Of a stretch of 64,000 bases of DNA, positions 20,309 through 32,889 are shown piece by piece. This DNA is from Elephas maximus indicus (lineage: Eukaryota > Chordata > Mammalia > Proboscidea > Elephantidae). The notes under the pieces are model-generated. The model was not told the DNA's origin and ran no database searches. It was given only the letters and a program-made list of their open reading frames with translations. The stretch spans positions 104,218,823 to 104,282,822 of the forward strand of contig NC_064822.1 in NCBI RefSeq assembly GCF_024166365.1, written 5' to 3'. A program made the position numbers and the translations under genes. Position 1 is the first letter of the stretch; every line of letters starts with the position of its first letter.

Positions 20309-20430
20309 TTTTTTTAAATATGGAGAAAACTTTAAAACTGATTAAATTCTATCTAGTACCCTCATTTTTTTTTTTAATTTGGAGAACACTTTAAAACTGA
20401 GTAAATTCTATCTAGTACCTTCATTTTTTT
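20309..20430 (+). repeat. Tandem duplication, 59-bp period
   Basis: GGAGAAAACTTTAAAACTG at 20322 recurs as GGAGAACACTTTAAAACTG at 20381, and TAAATTCTATCTAGTACC at 20343 recurs at 20402. Each copy ends in a T run. Confidence 0.9.
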
Positions 20431-20459
20431 CCTTTGAACTGGGGACAAGATGGCTATTG

Positions 20460-21045
20460 TTCAGTTTTCAGGACAGAACACCTTGACCGAGTTTGTAGGA
20501 TACAAGTCTTGCTGAGTCCAGTTTGAGGGCCAATGCGGTAAGTAAAATATTCGGGAGGAGTCTCTTTATCCCAGGGTGAAAAATAAACACCAAACCACCA
20601 ATTAATTGGAAGGTTTTAACCCTAACAAAGAGAGAGGCAGCTGGCAGGAGCTGTCTCCATTTCTCCAAATCTAGCTTGGTCCGAATGACCTTTTTTGTTT
20701 TTCTACTACAGACCAGAGACACAAGAGTGAGGTATGACCAACCCCTCATTTTCAGGAAGAGACAATTCCTACAAGGAAAGTGGGTATCATATGTAAATGA
20801 AACTCCATAGGGCGCTGGGTGTATCTGGACAACATTCTACAAACATCCAGTATTGAAAACACCCTATAATATAACTAATGGATGAGCTTGGGTCTTTGGA
20901 GCTTTCTCAGGGTTGTCTGAGTAACAGCTAAGCTGGCCTTTGCTTACACCCTTTTACAAAGCAAGGACTCCTTTTACAATGCAAATAGCCACTCCCAAGA
21001 TTTTTGTCTTTAAGTCAGATTCCCGCCCCTAATATTTCCTGAAAG
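20460..21045. repeat. Possible LTR-like relic, unclassified
   Basis: No coding potential. The composition and the split A/T-rich and C-rich parts recall an LTR, but no terminal motif pair or duplication can be shown. Confidence 0.3.
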
Positions 21046-21061
21046 TAAGAAAGATGTGAGG

Positions 21062-21275
21062 GCAGTGGTGGTTAAGGAGACCCAGGTTTGATTCCTGGCC
21101 AATGCACTTCATGTGCAGCCACCACCCATTTGTCCCTGTCAGTGGACTATCAGTGGAGAAGGCTTGCATGCAGCTATGATGCTGAACAGGTTAAGCAGCC
21201 AATGAAAAACTCTGTGGATCACAATAATCCAATCCTGTTGTGCATGGGGTTGCCATGGCCTTCTATTTGATTCAA
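21062..21275 (+). mobile_element. SINE with tRNA-Gly-like head
   Basis: CAGTGGTGGTTAAGGAGACC, then the B-box region GGTTTGATTCCTGGCCAATG, and TGATGCTGAACAGGTTAAGC, ending in TGTTGTGCATGGGGTTGCCA. Same family as 48448-48765 in the opposite direction. Confidence 0.75.
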
Positions 21276-21324
21276 TCCAGCAAATACACCTGTTTATTTC
21301 ACCACCCTTAACACAATTGTCATA

Positions 21325-21387
21325 CCGACTCTAACTATGGGACCTACTGGAAGCCATGGGTCTCTGAGGTCCCATAGTTGGAGTAGG
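21325..21387. repeat. Inverted repeat / hairpin, 21-bp stem
   Basis: AACTATGGGACCT (21333-21345) faces its exact reverse complement (21367-21379) across a 21-base loop. Pairing extends outward to 21325/21387 with one G-T pair and one mismatch. Confidence 0.9.
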
Positions 21388-21479
21388 CCTTGGCCACCTT
21401 CAGTGTCACAAACACCACCACCCCTGGGGATGAAATGATTGGCTATTATCTCAAAGGGATCCCTTCCCCATCATTCATT

Positions 21480-21758
21480 TATTCACTTATTTATTCATTT
21501 ATTGTGTGCCTATTTTACTATGTGTCAGGCACTGTTCTATCAATAGGTGCTGGGATACAATAATTGAACTCAGCAAAAAGGGCCCTTTTCATATACAGCT
21601 TGTCTGCTAGTGGGAGGGGGCAAGAAACCAATGAATACACAAGAAGATAGTTATTATGATAAATTCTATGTTCTATTTTATGGTGATGATTAGAAAAACA
21701 GATGGACGGGAAGTGACTATTGGAGAAATCTAGACTGGATTGTCAAGAGATGTCTCTC
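21480..21758 (-). repeat. L2 LINE, left part (split by L1)
   Basis: Reverse-oriented L2 end: TTATTGTGTGCCTATTTTAC, CAGGCACTGTTCTATCAATA, GTGCTGGGATACAATAATTG. It continues after the L1 at 30762. Confidence 0.75.
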
Positions 21759-24700
21759 GGGAGGTGGGGCCAAGATGGCAGAATACTCAGATGCTTCCTG
21801 TGGTCCTCCTTACAAACAAAAAAGACCCCCCAAAAAGTGAATTGGTTATACATGACAATCTAGGAGACCTGAATATCAAAGACAAAGTTGAGGAGTTGGA
21901 CTGAGTGGCAGGAGGAGGGAGAGACAGTCCAGAAGGAGCAAAGATTTGCCAGACATGACCTGGGCAGCACCCTGCAGGTCGGATCAGCAGGTACTGTATG
22001 GAACAGAGACACCCCTTTCACCCAGGCACTCAGGGGCAGCCATCAGCCCCCTACCTTGCTCAGCCCATAACCCACTACTGCAGCCAGGTACCTTTGCCTG
22101 CTCCAATCACCCTTACATAGCCCTGCCTGTCTAGGGCTGTAGGTGAGAGCCTGCACCACACACTCGACCTGGACACCTGAGCTGAATCCACACGAGAAAA
22201 GTAAATGGATTCCTGGGCTCAATACCTAGTAACAGCGTTAACCACCTGGCAACAGGATGTGAGAGCTTTGAAGACGCCAGTAATCTAAGGAGCTCACACA
22301 AGCGCCTATTTGGGCATATCAAGACAAAACAAAATAAGAAGCTAGGACACAGGAAGCAAACATAAAATAAGTAAATATAACTTATTAATGGCTCAGAGAC
22401 AACAGTCAATACCAAATCACATAAAGAGGCAGACCATGATGGCTTCAGCAAGCCATCAAAACAAGGAGCCAAGAAATCTCCTGGAGAAAGACAAGGTCTT
22501 GGAATTACCGGAGGTAGAATTCAAAATATTAATATACAGACTCTTCAAGAGATCAGGAAGAAGATCAGACAAAATGCAGTCTAAGCCAAGGAACACACAG
22601 ACAAAGCAACAGAGAAACTTAAGAAGGTTATACAAGAGCATAATGACAGATTTAACAGGCTGCAAGAATCCATAGAGAGAAGGCAAACAGAAATCCAAAA
22701 GATTAAGAATAAAATTTCAGAATTAGACAACTCAATAGAAAGTTATAGAAGCAGAATTGAGACAAAGGAACTCAGAACTAGTGAGACTGAAGATCCAGCA
22801 CTTGACACCAAATTATTTGAGGAAAAACCAGATAAAATAATTTTAAAAAATGAAGAAACTCTAAGAATTATGTGGGACCCTACTAAGAGGAATAACCTGT
22901 GAGTGACTGGAGCACCAGAACGGGAGGGCATATCAGAGAATACAGAGAATTGTTGAAGATTTGTTGGCAGAAAACTTCCTTGATATCGTGAAACATGACA
23001 AGACATCTATCCAAGAAGCTCATTGAACCCTGCGCAGGGTAAACCCCAGAAGAAAGTCACCAAGCCATATTATAATCAAACTTGCCAAAACCAAAGATAA
23101 GAGAGAACTTTAAGAGTGGCCAAGGATAAACCAAAAGTCGTCTACAAAGGAGAGTTAATAAGACTAAACTCTGACTACTAAGCAGAAACCATGAAGGCAA
23201 GAAGGCAATGGGATGACATATAAAGCCTTGAAGGAAAAAAATTGCCAGCCAAGAATTACACATCCACCAAAACTATCTTTCAAATATGATGACAAAATCA
23301 GGGCATTTCCTGATAAATAGAAGTTTAGGAAATTTGTAAAAAACAAACCAAAATTACAAGAAATACTAAAAGGAGTCCTCTGGTTAGAAAATCAATAACA
23401 TCAGACTACAACCAAATCTAGAACACAGGACAAAACAACCAGATATCAACCCAGATGGGGAAGTCACAAAAATAAATCAAAGCCAGAGCACTGAAAATAG
23501 GGAAGCAGAGACATCAATATGTAAAAGATGACAACATTAAAACAAAAAAGAGGGACTAAATAATGTAGTCATAGAACTTTCATATGGAGAGGAAGTCAAA
23601 GCGATATAAAGAAATAAAAGATTGGTTTAAACTTAGAAAAATAGAGGTAAATATTAAGGTAACCACAAAGGAAACTAACAAACCTATACATCAAAATATA
23701 AAAAAGAAGAAAAACATAAAGACTCAGCAAATAAAAAATCAACAACAGTGAAAAAGATGAAAAGAAAATACATAAAGAGAAATGACTCAGCACACAAAAG
23801 TAAATGGAGCAAAGAAACTGTCAACAACACAAAAAAAGACATCAAAATGACAGCACGAAACACATACCTGTCAATAATTATGCTGAATGTAAATGGACTA
23901 AATGCACCAATAAAGAGACACAGAGTGGCAGAATGGGTAAAAAAAAAAAAAAAAAAAAATGATTCTTCTATATGTTGCCCACAAGACACACAACTTAGAC
24001 TCAAAGACACAAACAAACTAAAAGAATGGAAAAAATATATCAAGCAAACAACAATCAAAAAAGAGCAGGCGTGGGAATATTAATCTCTGACAAAATAGAC
24101 TTTAAAGCAAAATCCACCACAAAGGATAAGGAAGGACACTATATAATGATTAAAGGGTCAATACACCAGGAGAACATAACCATAATAAATATTTACTCAC
24201 GTGACATAGCTCCAAAATACACAAAACAAACTCTAACAGTGTTGAAAAGAGAAATAGACAGCTCCACAATAATAGTTAGGAGACTTTAACACAGCACTTT
24301 TGGTGAAGGACAGAACATCCTGAAAGAAGCTCAATAAAAATAGGGAAGATCCAAATGCCACAATTAACCCACTTGATCTCATAGACATATACAGAACACT
24401 CCACCCAACAGCAGCCAAGTATACTTTCTTTTCCCACGCACGTGGAACATCCTCCAGAATAGACCACATATTAGTCCACAAAACAAGCATTAACAGAATT
24501 CAAAACATCGAAACACTACAAAGCATCTTTTCTGACCATAAAGACATAAAAGTAGAAATCAATAACAAAAGAAGCAAGGAAAAAAAATCAAATACATGGA
24601 AACTGAACAACACTTTGCTCAAAAACTACTGGGTTATAGAAGAAGTTAAGGACAAAATAAAGAAATTCATAAAATCAAATGAAAATGAAAACACATCCTC

Positions 24701-27700
24701 CCAAAACTTTTGGGACACAGCAAAAGCAGTGCTCAGAGGTCAATTTATAGCAATATGTGCACACATCCAAAAAGAAGAAAGGGACAAAATCAAAACATTA
24801 ACCCTACAACTGGGACAAATAGAAAGAGAGCAGCAAAAGAAGCCCTCGGGCACCAGAAGGAAGCAAATACTAAAAATTAGAGCAGAAATAAATGAATGAA
24901 TAAATAAATGAAATAAAGAATAGAAAACCAACTGAAACAGTTAACAAAACCCAAAGCTGAGTTTTTGAAAAGATCAGCAAGATCTATAAACCATTGGCCA
25001 AACTGAAAAAAGAAAAACAGGAGAGGAAGCAAATAACCCAAATAAGAAATGAGATGGGCGATAACACAATAGACCCAACTGAAGTTAAAAGAATCATAAC
25101 AGAATGCTATGAAAAATTGTACTCCAACAAATTGAAAACCTGGAGGAAATGGACAAATTTCTAGAAACACACTACCTACCTAAACAAACACAAACAGAGA
25201 TAGAACAACTAAATAAACCTATAACAAAGGAAGAGATTGAAGAGGTAATTTTAAAACTCCCAACAAAAAAAAATGCCTGGCCCTAACAGCTTCACTGGAG
25301 AATTCTACCAAACTTTCAGAGAAGGGTTAACACCATTACTACTAACGGTATTTCAGAGCACAGAAAAGGGCAGAATACTCCCAAACTCATTCTATGAAGC
25401 CAGCATAACCCTGATACCAAAACCAGGTAAAGACACCACACAAAAAAAGAAATTATAGACCAACATCCCTCGTGAATATAGACACCAAAATTCTATATTC
25501 AGCTTAACAAAATTCTAGCCAATAGAATTCAACAACATATCAAAAAAATAATAATAATAATTTACCATGACCAAGTGTGCAGGGATGGTTCAACATTAGA
25601 AAAACAATGTAATCCATCCGATAAACAAAAGACAAGAACCACATGATCGTATCAATTGATGGAGAAAAGGCATTTGACAAAGTCCAACACCTATTCATGA
25701 TAAAAACTCTCAACAAAATAGGAATAGAAGGGAAATTCCGCAACAGAATAAACGGCATGTATCCAAAGCCAACAGCCAACATCATCCTAAATGGAGAGAG
25801 TCTGAAAGCAGACAAGGATGCCCTTTATCACCACTCTTATTCAACATTGTGCTGGAGGTCCTAGCCAGAGCAATTAGGCTAGAAAAAGAAATAAAGGGCA
25901 TCCAAAATGGTAAGGAAGGAGTAAAAGTATCCCTATTTGCAGATGATATGATTTTATACACGGAAAACCCAAGAATCCACAAGAAAACTACTGGAACTAA
26001 TAGAAGAATTCAGCAAATACGAGCATATAAGGTAAATATACAAAAATCAGTTGGATTCCTCTACACCAACAAAGAGAACTTTGAAGACGAAATCACCAAA
26101 TCAATACCATTTAGAATAGCCCCAAGAAGATAAAATACTTAGGAATAAATCTAACCAGAGATGTAAAAGACCTGTGCAAGAAAACTACAAGACACTACTG
26201 CAAGAAACCAAAAGAGACCTACATAAGTGGAAAAACATATGTTGCTCATGGATAGGAGGACTCAACATTGTGAAAATGTTAATTCTGCCCAAAGTGATCT
26301 ACAGATACACAATGCAAAACCAATCCAAATTTCAATGGCGTTTTTTAATGAGATAGAGAAAAAAATCACCAACTCCATATGGAAACGGAAGAGGCCCCGG
26401 ATAAGTAAAGCATTACTGAAAAAGAAGAGCAAAGTGGGAGGCCTCACACTATCTGATTTTAGAACCTGTTATACTGCTACAGTAGTCAAAACAGCCTGGT
26501 ACTGGTACAACAGATACATAGACCAATGGAACAGAATTGAGAATCCAGATGTAAATTCATCCACCTATGAGCATCCCATATTTGACAAAGGCCCAAAGTC
26601 CATTAAATGGGGAAAAGGCAGCCTCTTTAACAAATGGTGCTGACATAACTGGATATTCATCTGCAAAAAAATGAAGCGAGACTCATACCTCACATCATGC
26701 ACAAAAGCTAACTCCAATGGATCAAAGACCTAATTATAAAATCTAAAATGATAAAGATCATGGAAGAAAAAATAGGGACAATGCTAGGAGCCCTAATACA
26801 TGGCAACAGAACACAAAACATAACTAACAATGCACAAACACCAGAAGAGAAACTACGTAACTGGGAGCTCCTAAAAATCAAACACTTATGCTTATCAAAA
26901 GACTTCACCAAAAGAGTAAAAAGACAACCTAGACACTGGGAAAAAATTTTTGGCTACGACATAACCGATCAGGGTCTAATCTCTAAAACCTACAAGATAC
27001 TGCAAAACCTCAACAACAAAAAGACAAATAACCCAACTAAAAAATGGGCACAGTATATGAACAGGCACTTCACCAAAGACTTTCAAGCGGCTAACAGATG
27101 CATAAGAAAATGCTCATGATCGTTAGCAATTGGAGAAATGCAAATCAAAACTACAATGAGGTACCATCTCACCCCAACAAGGCCAGCATTAATTCAAAAA
27201 ACACAAAATAATAAATGTTGGCGAGCTTGTGGAGAGACTGCAACACTTATACACTGCTGGTGGGAATGTACAATGGTACAACCACTTTGGAAACTGATTC
27301 AGTGCTTCCTTAAAAAGCTAGAAATAGAAGTACCATACAATCCAGCAATCCCATTCTTTGGAATATATCCTAGAGAAATAAGAGCCGACCACAAGAATAG
27401 ATATATGCACACCGATGTTAACTGCAGCACTGCTCACAATAGCAAAAAGATGGAAACAACCTAGGTGCTCAACAACTGACGAATGGATAAACAAATTATG
27501 GTATATTCACACAATGGAATACTACACAACAGTAAAGAACAATAATGAATCCGTGGAACGTCTCAGGACAGGGATGAATCTGGAAGGCATTATGCTGAGT
27601 AAAATTAGTCAGTCACAAAAGGACAAGTTTTGTATGAGACCACTATTATAAGAACTCAAGAAAAGGTTTAAACAAAGAGAACATTCTTTGATGGTTACAA

Positions 27701-30700
27701 GGATAAGGAGGGACAGAGAGGGGAATTCACTAACTAGATAGTAGACAAGAATTATTTTAGGTGAAGGGAAGAATAACACAACACAGGGGAAATCAGCACA
27801 ACTGGACTAAACCAAAAGCTAAGTAGTTTCCTGAACCCAACCAAACACTTCGAGGGTCAGAGTAGCAGGGGCTGGAGTTTGAGGACCATGGTTTCAGGGG
27901 GCATCTGTGTCAACTGGCATAACAAAGTTTGTTAAGCTCTCCACTTTGGTGACTGGCATCTGGGGTCTTAAAAGCTTTCGAGCAGCCATTTAAGATGCAT
28001 CAATTGGTCCCAACTCACCTGGAGCAAAAGAGAATGAAGAACACCAAAGACACAAGGAAAATGTTAGCCCAAGAGACATAAGGGCCACATAAACCAGAGA
28101 CTCCATCAGCCTGAGACCAGAGGAACTAGACGGTGCCGAGCTATTACCTGAGACTGCCCTAACAGGGAACAAAACAGAGAGTCCCTGACCGAGCAGGAGA
28201 AAAGTGGGGTGCAGAACTCAAATTCCAGTAAAAAGACCAGACAATGGCCTAAGACTGGAGGAACCCGAGAAGACATAGACATGGCCCCTGGACTCTCTGT
28301 CAACCCAGAACTGAGACCATTCCTGAAGCCAATTCTTCAGACAAAGACTAGACTGGACTATAAAATATAAAATCACACTTGGGAGGAGATGTTGTTGTTT
28401 TTGTTGGGTGCCGTTGGGTCGGTTCCGACTCAGTGACCCTATGCACAACAGAATGAAACACTGCCCAGTCCTACGCCATCCTTAACAATCGTTGTTATGC
28501 TTGAGCTCACTGTTGCAGCCACTGTGTCAATCCGCTTTGTCAATGGTCTTCCTCTTTTCCACCGACCCTGTTACTTTGCCAAGCATGATGTCCTTTTCCG
28601 GGGACTGATCCCTCCTCACAACATATCCAAAGTATGTAAGACACAGCCTCGCCATCCTTGTTTCAAAGAAGCGTTCTGGTTGTACTTCTTGCAAGACAGA
28701 TTTGTTCCTTCTTTTGGCAGTCCATGGTATGTTCAATATTCTTCGCCAACAACACAATTCAAAGGCATCAATTATTCTTCGGTCTTCTTGTTCATTGTCA
28801 AGCTTTCACATGTATATGATGTAATTGAAAATACCATGGCTTGGGTCAGGCGCACCTTAGTCTTCAAGGTGACATTTTTACTTCTCAACACTTTAAAGAG
28901 GTCCTTTGCAGCATATTTGCCCAGTGCAACGCGTCGTTTGAGTTCTCAACTGCTGCTTCCATGGGTGTTGATTGTGGATCCAAGTAAAATGAAATCCTTG
29001 ACAACTTCAATCTTTTCTCCATTTATCATGATGTTGCTCATTGGTCCAGTTGTAAGGATTTTTGTTTTCTTTATGTTGAGGTGCAATCCATACTGAAGGG
29101 TGTGGTCTTTGATCTTTATTAGTAAGTGCTTCAAGTCCTTTTCACTTTCAGCGATCAAGGTTGTGTCATCTGTATAATGTATTTTGTCAATGAGTCTTCC
29201 TCCAATCCTAATGCCCCATTCTTTTTCATATAGTCCAGCTTCTTGGATTATTTGCTCAGCTTACAGATTGAATAGGTATGGTGAAAGGCTACAACCCCGA
29301 CACACACCTTTTCTGACTTTAAACCACTCAGTATTCCCTTGTTCTGTCCAAACAGCTGCCATTTTGATCTATGTACAGGTTCCTCATGAGCACAATTAAG
29401 TGTTCTGGAATTCCCATTCTCCGCAATGTTATCCATAATTTGCTATGATTCACACAGTCGAATGCCTTTGCATAGTCAAGAAAACAAGGTAAACATCCTT
29501 CTGGTATTCTCTGCTTTCAGCCAGGATCCATCTGACATCGGCAATGATATCCCTGGTTCCACATCCGCTTCTGAAACCTGCCTGCATTTCTGGCAGTTCC
29601 CTGTCGATATAGTGCTGCAGCCATTTTTGAACGATCTTCAGCAAAATTTTGCTTGCGTGTGATATTAATGATATTGTTCTATAATATCTGCATTTGGTTG
29701 GATCATCTTTCTTGGGAATAGGCATATAGATTTTTCCCAGTCAGTTGGCCAGGAAGCTGTCTTCCATATTTCTTGGCATAGATGAGTGAGGACATCCAGT
29801 GAGGCATCCATTTGTTGAAACATCTCAATTGATCTTCCATCAATTCCTGGAGCCTTGTTTTTCGCCATTGCCTTCAGTGCAGCTTGGACCTCTTCTTTCA
29901 GTCCCATCGGTTCCTGATCATATGCCGCCTCTTGAAATGGTTGAACATCGACTAATTCTTTCTGGTATAATGACTCTGTGTATTCCTTCCATCTTCTTTT
30001 CATGCTTCCTGTGTCTTTTAATATTTTCCCCATAGAATCCTTCGCTATCGCAACTCGAGGCTTGAATTTTTTCTTCAGTTCTTTCAGCTTGAGAAACGCC
30101 AAGCATGTTCTTCACTTTTGGTTTTCTGTCTCTAGCTCTTTGCACATGTCATTATAATACTTTGTTTTCTCAAGCAGCCCTTTGAAAACTTCTGTTCAGT
30201 TCTTTTACTTCATCATTTCTTCCTTTTGCTTTAGCTGCTCGACGTTCATGAGCAAGTTTCAGAGTCTCCTCTGACATCCATCTTGGTCTCTTCTTTCTTT
30301 CCCGTCTTTTCAGTAACCTCTCATTTTCTTCATGTCTGATGTCTTTGATGTCATTCCACAACTCGTCTGGTCTTCGGCCACTAGTGTTCAACACATCAAA
30401 TCTATTCCTGAGATGACCTCTAAATTCAGGTGGGATATACTCAAGATCATATTTTGGCTCTTGTGGACTTGCTCTGATTTTCTTCAGTTTCAGTTTGAAC
30501 TTGCATATGAGCAATTGATACATGAGACTAAATGGGCGGCTCCTGTCTGGGGGCAGGATGGGACTGCAGAAATGGATAGGAGCTGTTTGAATGAATACCT
30601 GGTTGAATGGACATGGGAAACCCAGGGTGGAAAGGGGGAGTGTGCTGTCACATTGCGGGGACTGCAACTAAAGTCACATAACAATGTGTGTATAGATTTT

Positions 30701-30761
30701 TGTATGAGAAATTAACTTGAGCTGTAACTCTCACCTAAAGCAAAATTAAAAAAAAAAAAAA
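21759..30761 (+). mobile_element. Near full-length decayed L1 carrying a nested RTE
   Basis: Begins with the L1 5' motif GGGAGGTGGGGCCAAGATGG and ends in an A tail (30748-30761). The ORF1 region is roughly 22390-23400 and the ORF2 endonuclease/RT/C-terminal region 23870-27650, then a long 3' UTR from about 27660. Every frame is broken by stops and frameshifts, so it is inactive. Subtracting the RTE (28391-30517), the element is about 6.9 kb. Short target duplications TGTCTCTC flank it (21751-21758 and 30763-30770). It splits an older L2. Confidence 0.9.
28391..30517 (-). mobile_element. 5'-truncated RTE-class LINE nested in the L1 3' UTR
   Basis: On the minus strand broken frames encode an RTE reverse transcriptase: endonuclease end LLICKFKLKLKK, then MGLKEEVQAALKAM near NKAPGIDG, then CRYYRTISLISHASKIL and MQAGFRSGCGTRDI, then LNIKKTKILTTG. 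The 3' end is a GTT/AAC-rich tail at 28391. The 5' end is missing. The L1 sequence resumes at 30518 with ACATGAGAC. Confidence 0.88.
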
Positions 30762-31285
30762 GCTGTCTCTCTGAGGAAGTGACGTTTATGTGGAGGCCTG
30801 AATGACAAGGAGTCAGCCTTGCAAACACTCTGGGTAAAGAGCATTCCAGCTAATGCAAAAACCCTAAGGCAAGAGCAAGCTCATTGTGTTCAAGAAACAG
30901 AACGAAGGTCAGTGTTGCCGAAGCTAGGTATATAAGTGTGAGGCTGGAGAGGAAGTCATGCTCTAGCTAGAGTAGAATCTTACAGGCCAGGGTAAGGAGT
31001 TTGGATTTCATTCAAAGTTCAGGGAGAAGCCAGCCACTGGAAGGTGTTAAGCTTGGAAGTGACATGATCTGATCTAAGGTTTTAAAAGATCATTTTGGCT
31101 ACTGGGTGGAGAGTAAATTACAGGGGAAAGGAATGCAAAGGAAACCACTTAGGACGCTACTATAATAGATGAGGTGTAAAGAGAAGTGTCTTGGACAAGG
31201 ATGGTAATAGTGGGCTGTTGAGAAGTGGAAGGACTAAGGAAATGTTTTAGAGCTGGAGTATCCCAATGACCTGTCTTGGCTCCCT
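30762..31285 (-). repeat. L2 LINE, right part (split by L1)
   Basis: GAGCATTCCAGCTAATGCAA, GGTAAGGAGTTTGGATTTCA and GTGACATGATCTGATC continue the reverse-oriented L2 begun at 21480. Confidence 0.75.
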
Positions 31286-31320
31286 CTGCATCATTTATTC
31301 ATATCAAATAATTATCGACA

Positions 31321-31485
31321 CCCTGGTGGTGTAGTGGTTAAGTGCTATGGCTGCTAACCAAGAGGTCAGCAGTTCGAGTCCGCCAGGTGCTCCTTGGAAA
31401 CTCTATCGGGCAGTTCTACTCTGTCCTATAGGGTCGCTATGAGTCGGAATTGACTCAACGGCAGTGGGTTTGGGGCTTTTTTTGG
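31321..31485 (+). mobile_element. AfroSINE with perfect 12-bp target duplication
   Basis: Complete copy: CCCTGGTGGTGTAGTGGTTA, GGTCAGCAGTTCGAGTCC, GTCGCTATGAGTCGGAATTG. The duplication TAATTATCGACA is at 31309-31320 and 31486-31497, without differences. Confidence 0.95.
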
Positions 31486-31532
31486 TAATTATCGACAGTT
31501 GACAACTGTTTATAGAGCACCTACTATATGCC

Positions 31533-31674
31533 GGAAACCCTGGTGGTGTAGTGGTTAAGTGCTACTGCTGTTAACCAAAAGGTCAGCAGTTCAAATCCTA
31601 GGAAACGCTATGGGGCAGTTCTACTCTGTCCTATAGAGTCACTATGAGTCGGAATCGACTGGACGGCAACAGGT
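31533..31674 (+). mobile_element. AfroSINE with perfect 11-bp target duplication
   Basis: GAAACCCTGGTGGTGTAGTG to TCGGAATCGACTGGACGGCA, with about 15 bases lost after the B-box. Duplication TACTATATGCC at 31522-31532 and 31675-31685. Confidence 0.95.
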
Positions 31675-31720
31675 TACTATATGCCAGGCACTGTGCTAGG
31701 CACTGTAAGTTACAGTCTAG

Positions 31721-32885
31721 AGAAGACACACCCACCTCTTCCTGTCCCACTGCCATAGGAAGCTCTAGGCTGGGAAAGCTACTACCTATCCCAACCCTGC
31801 CCCATTTTCTGGGCCAGAGACACACCCCTCACCCGTCCACTCCCACTCCTGCACTCTACTCCAACTCTGAACAGGTATAGATGGGATGGGGGGAGTGTTT
31901 ACAGTTGGAGAATTGAGGCCATAAAAAGGAGTCCAAAGTCCTCCCAAGATCTCAGAGCAAAGACCAGGAGAGCCCAAAGCTTCAAGAGCAGGGAGAGGGT
32001 GCAGCCAGGGCCAGGAGAACGATCCCCACACCTCTGCTGGTCCTTCTCTGGGTCCCCAGAGCCCAGCCTGTCCGAAGAGTTCCTTGCCAACCAAACTTTC
32101 TCAGCTTATTCAACCACTCCATGCAGCTGCACCCATTCCTCCACGTCCCTTTAGCAAATTTCTGAGTCTCGTGTGCCCTCTGGTGGCACATTCTACTACT
32201 ATAGCCCATATTTCATCTCCCCAGCGCCTCACTACTTAATCTATGTACAGTCTTCTCTGTCCCACATGCTGCCAGGGCCGGTATGGAAAATTCCAGAAAT
32301 CCTGGGAACAGCTGGGAATGTCATTGTAGAAAGGCAAAGCGCCTCACTGGCTCTGAGCCTTTGAGGCACAAGCTAGCCCTCCATCTATTCCATACACAAG
32401 GCCAGGTTAGTGTTTCGTTCATGAATTGTGAGTAAGCCACTTTTGAGTGCCTACTGTGAGCTGACCCCAGGCACCAACATGTGCACAGCTGACCCAAGCT
32501 CAGATGCTCAGGCACTCCCGCTTGAGTCTGGAGATGGCAATGTGAAGAAGCTAGGGCGATGCAGAATTTTTTCTGCTCCCAGCAGCAGTGCATCCAGTAA
32601 CAGTGCCAGGAACCCCCACACCAGACTCTTCTATGGTTCCTGCTGCCTAATTTCCCTTTGTTTCTGCTTATTTTTTAAGCCTGGTACTCTGGACTTCCCA
32701 TTAAGTCTATGAGAAAGCTATTCACTACCCTTCTAATAGATGTCGTTTCTGTCCACATTAGTCGGAATCTGTTTCTATTTTAGCAACCAAGTAACTGGCA
32801 CTTTGGACAATTGATCAAGCCTTTCAGAGCCTTAGTTTCCTCCTCAATAAAAAGGAATGACAACAATGGCTTCTTTATATAGGTT
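31721..32885. other. Intergenic, no gene
   Basis: Mixed unique DNA, some with MIR-like fragments (about 32440-32470 and 32800-32850). No exon supported. Confidence 0.5.
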
Positions 32886-32889
32886 TTTT

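Larger units (their letters stand above)
31286..31720 (-). repeat. L2 LINE 3' end carrying two AfroSINEs
   Basis: CATTTATTCATATC, TAGAGCACCTACTATATGCC and CAGGCACTGTGCTAGGCACT are the L2 terminal motifs, broken by SINEs at 31321 and 31533. Confidence 0.75.

Noticed and set aside
22388-27650. Several open frames with a nucleic-acid-binding or reverse-transcriptase character.
   Set aside because: They are broken pieces of L1 ORF1 and ORF2 in different frames, not host genes and not an intact element.
28497-29096. 199-codon open frame on the plus strand.
   Set aside because: It is the complement of the RTE reverse transcriptase on the minus strand.
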